A stretch of DNA of 64,000 nt from Takifugu bimaculatus (Eukaryota > Chordata > Actinopteri > Tetraodontiformes > Tetraodontidae): NCBI GenBank assembly GCA_004026145.2, contig CP034993.1, positions 1,764,580 to 1,828,579 on the forward strand, in the 5' to 3' direction. This document shows, in pieces, positions 48,065 to 58,600 of this stretch. The notes beneath the pieces were generated by a model. The model saw only the letters and a program-made list of their open reading frames with translations, was not told where the DNA came from and ran no database searches. Each line of letters opens with the position of its first letter. Positions within the stretch are counted from its first letter, which is position 1. The position numbers and the translations under genes are program-made.

Positions 48065-51000
48065 ACAGGAGCAGATTGATAAAAGATACTGTTAAAAATC
48101 TATTCAGGGTCTCTTTAATTATAATTTTGTGTAATGGCCAAGGTCGCCAGGTTGTTATTCATGATATATGAACGTCTTGAATTGTTCAGGAGTTTTATGC
48201 TTCCTCTTCTGACTGTGAATGTTTGACTGCAAGAACCCGTTTGCTGCTCTTAGAAAGGCCGCTGCTAAAACTAGTTTGGGTTTTGGTTTTTTTTGGCTTG
48301 CAACCCTGACAGGAGACGTCCTACAAAAGCCCCAAAGCTGCCAAATTCCTGACAATTGTCTGCCTGTTGTGCATTTCACATCGGGGACCAGAGCGGGATG
48401 TCACTACGGCTGCGTGCTTCAGCCTTCGCCATCAATATCTAACCCACCGGTGTCATTCAAGGAAAAATAGACACTCGACACAGTGCATAAACACACACAC
48501 GAGCACGGACATCTGTGAGCAGAAGCAGGCTGTCAGAACTGAAGCCTAGCAGAGCTACGTGGGTTGTTGTGACACTTTACCTCATTACATTTTCCCGGGC
48601 TGCTTCTAAATGTTGCAGCAGATCCGTCGAGCGAAAACTTGTCTGAAACGTACTGTAGGCGCGCATCAGCGCTCGGGGCGGCCTGCAGACTCACCCATCC
48701 GCGCTGCTATACATGAAAATGAATCTTTTGCTCATGAAGCCTTTTGCTCGCGTACATGTCCTGTGGTGAAGAGCAGGAAACGCATTTCACCTACAAAGTG
48801 AGGACATTGCGGCTGTGCACGACATCAAGGGTCTGAGGGTTTTTGGGTAGGGTCAGGCATTTAGTTGTGATGGGGTTAGAGTTGGCGTAGGAGGCTGGAA
48901 AATGCGTTGGCGGTCCTCACAAAGATATAGAATCCAAACATGCATGTGTGTGTTTTTTCCGTAAATGTCTGCAGGGCATGTTGGAGGCTCACACTCTCCT
49001 GTTGCATCTTACAGCTGGTGCGATGTGAACAACACATGGGTAATGACTCAGATCAGCAGAGCTCTGTGATGTAATGCCATCTCTGCTGGCTGTGGTGTAT
49101 CCCTGTTTAAGCCAGCATCCTAGATTACCTCAAGGGATGAAGCATTTCCTGTATTTTCAGCCGAAATTGGGACTTTTCACCACACAGGATGGAGGACTTT
49201 TCTCCAGACGCTGTCTCCCCTCATGAGTTGATCAGAGCTCTCTGGAGAGCAGCGTAGAGCCCTGGGCTGTACCAGAGCTGCCGTCTAGTCTGTCTGTTCC
49301 GTCTTCCCCCTGCTGGTCCTCATTGCTTTGTAATCCACAAACACAGCTGAAGGCCCTGGACTCTGCACTGCAGACACACACTCGCAATCCATGCCATTCA
49401 TCAGGAAGCTGATGTTGGTCCACCAGGAAACCTCTCCATCCCTGTGTTGTTGTAACAGCCATCCCAGCAGCCCTATCACTTGGACGCACCCTTGACAAAT
49501 GCCAACCCAATATGTGTGAGGGTGGACGTGGAAACCCCCGAGTGGCTGCTTTTCCCCTGCAGACAAGGAGGAAATGTGTCGACATACCCAGAACTGCTGG
49601 GTATGGACCCAGGATGGAATCTGGTCATGTTGTTTAAGCAGTTCCCAGAGTTCTTCTTACACAGATACTTGCATTTTTTATTTATTTTTTAGCATTATAT
49701 CCTTTTCCAAGCCGTAGGGAGGGTGCTGGAGCCTAACCTGCATGTGCCAGGTAGGAAGAACCATATATGCACATTCACATGCACAGCAGGAGCAACAGCT
49801 CGCTTTACCTCGCTTTAATCCCACGGAGCAGTGCTGCTTTAGTTAACACACGCAACTATGCGTGTGATTTTCTTTTTGAGATTTTTAATGTTAAACGGTT
49901 AATAAACATTCTACAACGCCAAACAAAAAGCCAAAGCGGCATCCTGGGTGAAAATGTTCCCGTTGTCCATGAGTGGCCAGCATGTATCACGCACCTGTTC
50001 CTCCAGGAGGGAGCACAGAAACACATCGAATTTTCAACCAGGTGTTCACGTTAAAGGTTGACACCGACTCGCATTAGCCGACACAACCGCCACATGGTCC
50101 TAAAGGCGTCCGTGCCACGTGGACGGCGGCGGTTCATTAGCAAAGTATCCATCTTTGCACAAGTGCATGGAAATGCCAACGCTCCTCGGACGGCTAAAGC
50201 AAGTCAGTCATCCGGGGCCTCTCACAATGAAGCATGACAAAAACACACAGACGCCTTTGTGTGACACACCTTTGCATTTCAAAGCGTTCTTCCCCCACGA
50301 TTCTTCCCCCATCTATTTATTTTTTACATAATGTCGCCTTTGTTGGGGAAGCAATTAGGAGAATGTTAAAAGAGAGACCAGATCTGTCACTGCCGTCAGC
50401 GTGATAAAGGCGGCGGCTGCACCCTCTCCACAGTCCCTGCACGGGTGCGTGTCACAGATAGATCGGTGGGTCGACTTGAATAAATGTACGTTTTCTCCCT
50501 CCATCCCTCCTCTGTCACATTAATACCGCGCCTTCACGCCCTGTTCTCAGCCCCGCAGGATATAAGTCTCCGGGTGACATTTACCGGTTCAAAGGTTCTC
50601 TGTGTAATTGATCAGACTTGTGTTTGATCTGAACTGCTGGCATTTAGCCTGCACTGAAAGATGTGCTTTCTTAGCTCTGTTACAGGGAGCTGACGGGCTC
50701 TCAAATGTCCGCTCCTGCAAACAACACGTGTGGTGCGGACGGATCATGTATATTAATGCTTTACTCGCCTCTCTGAGGCTGCAGATGTGCATTGAATCAT
50801 CAAAAAATGGGATTGATTAAACAATAACTCTGTCATTTTCCTTTAAACATTGAAAGGAGATGTACGCAGTTCCTGACTCAGTGAGGAGTTTTCTTTAAAT
50901 CTTAAATAGCTATTTTTGTCAAAGGGGAAAAAGCTGTCTTTAGTCAGTGAACTGAGAGGAAAATAGCTGCAATCTTGACTCTTTCAATAGATAGAGTAGT

Positions 51001-53627
51001 TTGGCATTCAGAACAGGCAGCTGACAGCTTTACTCCTCTGCTGCACTCCAGCTACATCACAAAATACCAAAACCCGGCATTTAAGATCCAATTCTATAGG
51101 AAACTCACGGCAGAAAACAGCAGATTTTTTCTTGTGTCAGCCAACAAACAGGCAATATCTCACAATATTTGTGACTTTTGCTCCCATTTGATGTTGCGCT
51201 TGAATATTTATGAGCGTGAAGAAAGAAAAAGAAAAGCAGGGCAGTCTGACAAGGACAGACGAAGACACGTTATATGAAAAAGAGTCGGAAAATACTGAAC
51301 TGCAGTTTTAAACGCTAACCTGTATCATCATAAACAATGGGGGGAGTTATGATGCAAATGTGGTGCGACAGCTCTGGAACAGTAACAGGGCTGTTACAAT
51401 GGGGAAATCAAGGAAAGCAGATGTTCATTAACTCATCTTCTATTAGTCCCTAAATGGTGTTAACAAAGGCCAGTGCAGGAGTTTAATTAGGTTTCATCCC
51501 AAATTATAGTGCTCTTTTTTTTTTACCTAAAACTCAATTCTTGTACTTTGTAAAAGCATGTGGAGAAATACTGGGAGTTTCCACAGCAACCATCATCATT
51601 TGTTCTCCTCCTGTCAAGCCTCAACTGGAGGGGGCTTTTAATACATCCATATTATGGATGACAATGCTCTTCCTTCCCATTCGGAGAATCCAGCATATTT
51701 TAATGTATGCCAGCTCAAATCTTGATCCGTCTCTCTTTTTCCTCCTGTTTTTTTTATCCCTTATATGAGAATTGTATAAATCCCAGTGGCAAATCAGAAA
51801 AAGCCCCTCCTGAGGTGAAAAATTGTGTAGACAGTGGAGCAGCGTGGCAGACAGGGGGGACAGGAGGTTGATGGAGTTGATCCCGGCCGTCTGGAGTAAA
51901 TACGTAATAGGAATTTAATCTGATCCATTCAAACAACAATAATCCCAAAAAGGAAATGGGGAATGGCTGACCGGGTCCTCCTATCCACCTTCTGTTAGCC
52001 CCCAATCTCCTCTCTCAGTATCTGGGTCTCCGTCCCTTTTCAATTATTCACACCCTGGTTTCGACACTTGCCTGCAGGAAGCCTCCAGACACTCTTTCAA
52101 CTGACCACCCCCCCCCCGGTCGGTGTTGCAGCCCTCCTCCATCAGCCTCCCACCACTTCACCTTACTCCTCCTCATATTTCCAGAGCTACCCATACACAA
52201 AAGTCGATGACACGCCGATTGCACCAACCATCCAAACGATTTCTAAATGAGTGGTAAATGTAATTTCTGTCGAGGTCACCCCCGTTTTAGCCGATTCAGA
52301 TTAATAATCCTGGCTCGCCCACAAACAGGAAGCCTCATTTGTGCTTTAGCTGCACCCGGCAATTAGCACGGTGGCTGGCACCTGTTCGCGTCGTGCATTT
52401 CTCTGCCAACAGATAAGTCGAGCGCCGTTGTCCTCATTGCCCCTAGAGAACCCACCCATCACCCCCCCAGGCCTGATTCTGTTACACTTGGCACTGAGCC
52501 AGAAAGTGGAAGAATTTTCTCTGAGCCACACCTGGAAGTGGACTAGCATAAATGGATGACGGTATAGGGACACAGGCATTCATGTTACCCGGGGCATGTT
52601 TTACTGGCTGCATGCACACGCCAGGCTAAGGAAGCTGGTCGGCGATGTCGCTGGCAGGGAGGATCCAGCCCGAGAGAGCTGAATATGTGACCTGTCAGAC
52701 AGGCGTCGGCTGTCAGAGAGCAAAATGGATTTGCTGATGACTGAATACACAAGTAGTTCCAGTTCAGATGTGTTTGGAAATTATTACTGATGTATCCTAA
52801 ACTGAGCCGTCCAGGGCGATGATAAAATTACAGTTATTCCCGTTCCTGTGGTGTGACAAACATGCGAAGTAGTTGCACGGTTCCCCTCTGTGGGACACAC
52901 CTGGGCTCTGTACAGTTTTGTTTGGGCTCTTGAAGCGCAGGCGTCCGTAAGTACGTCACTTTGACATCGTTTCGGTGGACTGTCTTTCAAAAGCACCAAA
53001 TTGAGCCTCTGCAGACGTCATGTGGCTGTTTTCAGAGACTGAGCGGAGATGACCGGGCGACATGTAGGGCTTTCCTTTAAAGCTAATTAGTGAGCGAGCC
53101 TCTGTTGCTGTGGACTCACCCTCCGTATGTGTGTGAACTACAGCAATCCTCGCTTTGTTGTTCACCCTTTCTTTTTTATTTTTCTTTCAGCCAGACAGAA
53201 TATACAGCCGTATGCTAATCTCGGCTTGCTGCGCTACAAATCCGCTGGCAGGGTCTCTACTTCCTGCATCTAATTCTGCCTTTAATTACCATCAGCCGGA
53301 AGCGGGGCGCCGGCTTCCGAGCCGCTTTATCCACACAGGCAGTTGTGCCCCAAACTCTGTCTGCCTGCAAAGCTCCTGTAATCCAACCCTGAAACTCACC
53401 TCTGTCTCATCGTGTTTTCATCACCTGTCCTTCACACTTTGTTTTCCTGCATCTCTGTATGGCTGCATCGTCCTAAACTCTCTTGTCTGTATTTCTCGTC
53501 CTTTACTTTCGCTTGTTTGACGCTCCCGCTGCCCTCTCGTGACCTCTCGCCAAGGCCGCTTGGGATACTGGCTTTAGATTTAATGATTTTGCCCCTAGGC
53601 AGGAGTTCAGTTACTTCACAGTAGAAA

Positions 53628-53628
<1 letters not shown>

Positions 53629-53663
<35 letters not shown>

Positions 53664-53671
53664 ATGTGTGT
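53629..53671 (+). repeat. (TG)n microsatellite
   Basis: TG tract with one CA step near its end. Confidence 0.95.
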
Positions 53672-54288
53672 CGTGCAGCTTTAGCTCATTTCCTCATCCT
53701 CACCATTTCATCCCCGTTGACCGCAGAATCACGGCACGTCCTGCAAACCCATTGAAATTAACATCATGCGCTTCGGCGCATCCCCAACCACTTACTGATG
53801 AATTCAATCAATTCTCTTTAATTATAACTTTCTCAAAAACCTGCCTAATCGCTCCAAAAGTTTCCAGTATCTTGTGGGCTTTGTCCGAAAACAAGCTGCT
53901 GCATTTGGATCTAAGAGAGTGTTTTTTTTCTGGTGTGTGAGGGAGCGTGCACGCGTGTTGGGGCCTTTATTTATCTACAAGTTTGCACTGTGGGGGGTGT
54001 GATCATGCTTTCAAATTTAGGTCGAGAGAGAAAATAGGCTGGAATTTATGAATTCAAATAAATGAAAGTTCATTAAAAGGTCACAAAAAGAAGATGCCTT
54101 AGCGTGGCGTGTGTGAAGCAAATGTTTTCATACATAAGTGAGGCCCAGACTGGTGGCATCATGCTGAGGACCTATCGCATGTGAAAGCAAACATGGTTGT
54201 TTCTGAACCTATGTGTCCATATGTGTGTGTGCGTTTTGTATCTATTTATGGCCCCCCCTGCGCCTCTAACCCTTCTGTCTCCTTCCAG

Positions 54289-54402
54289 ACATCGATGACT
54301 GCCACTCTAATCCGTGCCAAAATGGAGGAACCTGCATCGATGAGATCAACTCTTTTGTCTGTCTTTGTCTGCCCAGCTACGGAGGAGCGACGTGTGAGAA
54401 AG
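54289..54402 (+). CDS. ncan: ncan exon: EGF-like module 2, calcium-binding type
   Basis: The acceptor GTCTCCTTCCAG ends at 54288. The 114-nt phase 1 exon encodes DIDDCHSNPCQNGGTC, then IDEINSFVCLCLPSYGG and TCEK. It has six cysteines and the DIDD start typical of calcium-binding EGF modules. It is close to the EGF module that precedes the lectin domain in mammalian neurocan (LCLPSYGG is shared). The donor is GTACGA. The next exon, expected to start the C-type lectin domain, is not in the window. Confidence 0.94.
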
Positions 54403-55665
54403 GTACGAATGTGGAAATAAGCTTCCCCAGTTTAATTATTCAATTATTAGGGTGTGTGTGCGTGTGTGTGTGTGGTTGAAAGAAATAGACGTAGATAGTT
54501 AGACTGATGAAGCAAACGTGACAAAGATGCTGGGCAGATGTGAGGCAGAGGAACTGAATGGCAGATTGATGGAGTGGGGAAGGAGTGATGAAGAGTAGGT
54601 AAAAGGCAAATAAGATGGCATTAAAGAGCAGAACGGGGCCATGAGAGGTGAAGAGAAAACAGCAAGGTTGCGGAAGGCTGAATTAATGAGGAGGCATTAA
54701 TGAAGATGGTCACAGAGGAAGATTCATGGCGCAGACAAGGGGGAGGGGGGAGCAGGAGGAGGAAAGTCCTCTGGAATAATGCATAAGACCAGAGCACCTG
54801 CGTCCATCTGGTTCAGCTCTCATTACAGGAATCCCCGGTGAGGAGGAGGCTTTAGACTGTGTTAGAGGAAAACATGGCAGAATAAGCTGTTGTGTATTAT
54901 AGTGTTGCCTGTTTAAATTTATGGCAGTCGAGATGGAAAAAAGTGTCATTTTCATGTATTTATTTAACAAAATAGAATGTGATCATTTTTTAAATGAGGG
55001 AAAGCTTAAATTTAAACATTTAAAAACTCACCGGGGGGGGATTTATTCAATGATTAATCTTGATATTTTTAACTATGCTAGTTATGGAATACGTTGGAGA
55101 CCGTGAACTACACATTTTTAAAGGAATGATTAATGTTAGACGGTGATTTTAGTAGGATTCGTCATGAAAATCTAAAGCACCTCCTGTTTTACAGCAGCGC
55201 CAGTCGAACCTATCTTTAGTCCTGATTTGTTATGTAATGAAATGGTTTCAAGTCTCATGAAAAGTTAAATATGACAGATAAGACCCTGAATTGTTGAGCA
55301 GTTGTAATCCCATGGCAAAATTCAGCGTGTTGCTTTGGTGCTGTTTCCAATTTCTAGATGTTTTTACAGGTCTTAGTGTTCAGTGTTTTTTCATCGATTC
55401 CTTTTCTGAGGTGACTTTTATTTTAATCAGAGCTTTAAATGTGTTTTAAAATTGTGTTTTAAAAAAAAAGATCTGTGTGGGGAAAAACGATAATATCTGC
55501 ACATAAAAGTTGAGTAAAATGCTTCGAGGAAAGAGCAGGAAGTTAAAAATGAGTCACTGGCAGCACAAAACTCTGATGAATAATAAGAAAAACCTTTCCA
55601 CTTTGCTTTTTGCACTGACTCGTGGCTGCTCTCCAGTAGGCCCCTTCACTCCTCTGACAGCCAGT

Positions 55666-58600
55666 GCACGTTTCTGAGAGAGAACAGTTGTAGAGAGTGA
55701 TGCACGTGTAAGAGAGAGAACAGTTGTAGAGAGTGATGCACGTTTCTGAGAGAGAACAGTTGTAGAGAGTGATGCACGTTTCTGAGAGAGAACAGTTGTA
55801 GAGAGTGATGCACGTTTCTGAGAGAGAACAGTTGTAGAGAGTGATGCACGTGTAAGAGAGAGAACAGTTGTAGAGAGTGATGCACATGTAAGAGAGAGAA
55901 CAGTTGTAGAGAGTGATGCACGTGTAAGAGAGAGAACAGTTGTAGAGAGTGATGCACGTTTCTGAGAGAGAACAGTTGTGGAGAGTAATGCACGTGTAAG
56001 AGAGAGAACAGTTGTAGAGAGTGATGCACGTTTCTGAGAGAGAACAGTTGTAGAGAGTGATGCACGTGTAAGAGAGAGAACAGTTGTAGAGAGTGATGCA
56101 CGTGTAAGAGAGAGAACAGTTGTAGAGAGTGATGCACGTGTAAGAGAGAGAACAGTTGTAGAGAGTGATGCACGTGTAAGAGAGAACAGTTGTAGAGAGT
56201 GATGCACGTGTAAGAGAGACAACAGTTGTAGAGAGTGATGCACGTGTAAGAGAGAGAACAGTTGTAGAGAGTGATGCACGTTTCTGAGAGAGAACAGTTG
56301 TAGAGAGTGATGCACGTTTCTGAGAGAGAACAGTTGTAGAGAGTGATGCACGTTTCTGAGAGAGAACAGTTGTAGAGAGTGATGCACGTGTAAGAGAGAG
56401 AACAGTTGTAGAGAGTGATGCACATGTAAGAGAGAGAACAGTTGTAGAGAGTGATGCACGTGTAAGAGAGAGAACAGTTGTAGAGAGTGATGCACGTTTC
56501 TGAGAGAGAACAGTTGTGGAGAGTAATGCACGTGTAAGAGAGAGAACAGTTGTAGAGAGTGATGCACGTTTCTGAGAGAGAACAGTTGTAGAGAGTGATG
56601 CACGTGTAAGAGAGAGAACAGTTGTAGAGAGTGATGCACGTGTAAGAGAGAGAACAGTTGTAGAGAGTGATGCACGTGTAAGAGAGAGAACAGTTGTAGA
56701 GAGTGATGCACGTGTAAGAGAGAACAGTTGTAGAGAGTGATGCACGTGTAAGAGAGACAACAGTTGTAGAGAGTGATGCACGTGTAAGAGAGAGAACAGT
56801 TGTAGAGAGTGATGCACGTTTCTGAGAGAGAACAGTTGTAGAGAGTGATGCACGTTTCTGAGAGAACAGTTGTAGAGAGTGATGCACGTTTCTGAGAGAG
56901 AACAGTTGTAGAGAGTGATGCACGTGTAAGAGAGAGAACAGTTGTAGAGAGTGATGCACGTTTCTGAGAGAGAACAGTTGTAGAGAGTGATGCACGTTTC
57001 TGAGAGAGAACAGTTGTAGAGAGTGATGCACGTTTCTGAGAGAGAACAGTTGTAGAGAGTGATGCACGTTTCTGAGAGAGAACAGTTGTAGAGAGTGATG
57101 CACGTTTCTGAGAGAGAACAGTTGTAGAGAGTGATGCACGTGTAAGAGAGAGAACAGTTGTAGAGAGTGATGCACGTGTAAGAGAGAGAACAGTTGTAGA
57201 GAGTGATGCACGTTTCTGAGAGAGAACAGTTGTAGAGAGTGATGCACGTTTCTGAGAGAGAACAGTTGTAGAGAGTGATGCACGTTTCTGAGAGAGAACA
57301 GTTGTAGAGAGTGATGCACGTTTCTGAGAGAGAACAGTTGTAGAGAGTGATGCACATGTAAGAGAGAGAACAGTTGTAGAGAGTGATGCACGTGTAAGAG
57401 AGAGAACAGTTGTAGAGAGTGATGCACGTTTCTGAGAGAGAACAGTTGGGAGAGTAATGCACGTGTAAGAGAGAGAACAGTTGTAGAGAGTGATGCACGT
57501 TTCTGAGAGAGAACAGTTGTAGAGAGTGATGCACGTGTAAGAGAGAGAACAGTTGTAGAGAGTGATGCACGTGTAAGAGAGAGAACAGTTGTAGAGAGTG
57601 ATGCACGTTTCTGAGAGAGAACAGTTGTAGAGAGTGATGCACGTTTCTGAGAGAGAACAGTTGTAGAGAGTGATGCACGTTTCTGAGAGAGAACAGTTGT
57701 AGAGAGTGATGCACGTTTCTGAGAGAGAACAGTTGTAGAGAGTGATGCACGTTTCTGAGAGAACAGTTGTAGAGAGTGATGCACGTTTCTGAGAGAGAAC
57801 AGTTGTAGAGAGTGATGCACGTTTCTGAGAGAGAACAGTTGTAGAGAGTGATGCACGTTTCTGAGAGAGAACAGTTGTAGAGAGTGATGCACGTTTTGAG
57901 AGAGAACAGTTGAGAGAGTGATGCACGTGTAAGAGAGAGAACAGTTGTAGAGAGTGATGCACGTTCTGAGAGAACAGTTGTAGAGAGTGATGCACGTTTC
58001 TGAGAGACAACAGTTGTAGAGAGTGATGCACGTTCTGAGAGAGAACAGTTGTAGAGAGTGATGCACGTGTAAGAGAGAGAACAGTTGTAGAGAGTGATGC
58101 ACGTGTAAGAGAGAGAACAGTTGTAGAGAGTGATGCACGTGTAAGAGAGAGAACAGTTGTAGAGAGTGATGCACGTGTAAGAGAGAGAACAGTTGTAGAG
58201 AGTGATGCACGTGTAAGAGAGAGAACAGTTGTAGAGAGTGATGCACGTTTCTGAGAGACAACAGTTGTAGAGAGTGATGCACGTTTCTGAGAGAGAACAG
58301 TTGTAGAGAGTGATGCACGTGTAAGAGAGAGAACAGTTGTAGAGAGTGATGCACGTGTAAGAGAGAACAGTTGTAGAGAGTGATGCACGTGTGTAAGAGA
58401 GAGAACAGTTGTAGAGAGTGATGCACGTGTAAGAGAGAGAACAGTTGTAGAGAGTGATGCACGTGTAAGAGAGAGAAACAGTTGTAGAGAGTGATGCACG
58501 TGTAAGAGAGAGAACAGTTGTAGAGAGTGATGCACGTGTAAGAGAGAGAACAGTTTGTAGAGAGTGATGCACGTGTAAGAGAGAGAACAGTTGTAGAGAG

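Larger units (their letters stand above)
39972..54288 (+). other. ncan: ncan intron 10
   Basis: A 14.3 kb phase 1 intron between the EGF exons. It contains the inverted TG/CA pair at 45667-45874, a stem-loop at 46771-46799, a tRNA-SINE relic near 48001 and further microsatellites. No coding sequence is supported. Confidence 0.83.
4280..54402 (+). other. ncan: Neurocan gene, 3' end outside the window
   Basis: Ten coding exons join in frame into 1105 complete codons plus one base. The product is a secreted hyaluronan-binding chondroitin sulfate proteoglycan of nervous-system matrix. Domain order is signal peptide (1-22), Ig V-type (about 30-153), Link 1 (154-254), Link 2 (255-352), low-complexity glycosaminoglycan region (353-1028), EGF 1 (1029-1067) and EGF 2 (1068-1105). 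This is the lectican plan. Neurocan is preferred over versican, brevican and aggrecan for three reasons: the Link 1 motif GYDNCDAGWLSD, the Link 2 stretch VGQLYLAWQAGLDQCDPGW, and two moderate-sized central exons rather than one very large one. These match mammalian neurocan as I recall it. Most introns are phase 1, as usual for shuffled extracellular modules. The C-type lectin, CCP and tail exons are not in the window. Teleosts may carry two neurocan paralogues; I cannot say which this is. Confidence 0.9.

Noticed and set aside
49232..49585. 117-codon minus-strand open frame
   Set aside because: No recognised domain, and two overlapping frames of similar length; possibly old repeat DNA but not supportable.
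4280..54402. Identity as versican, brevican or aggrecan
   Set aside because: The Link-module signatures fit neurocan better. Versican's two very large central exons and aggrecan's extra Link pair and long repeats are absent, and mammalian brevican has a single EGF module.
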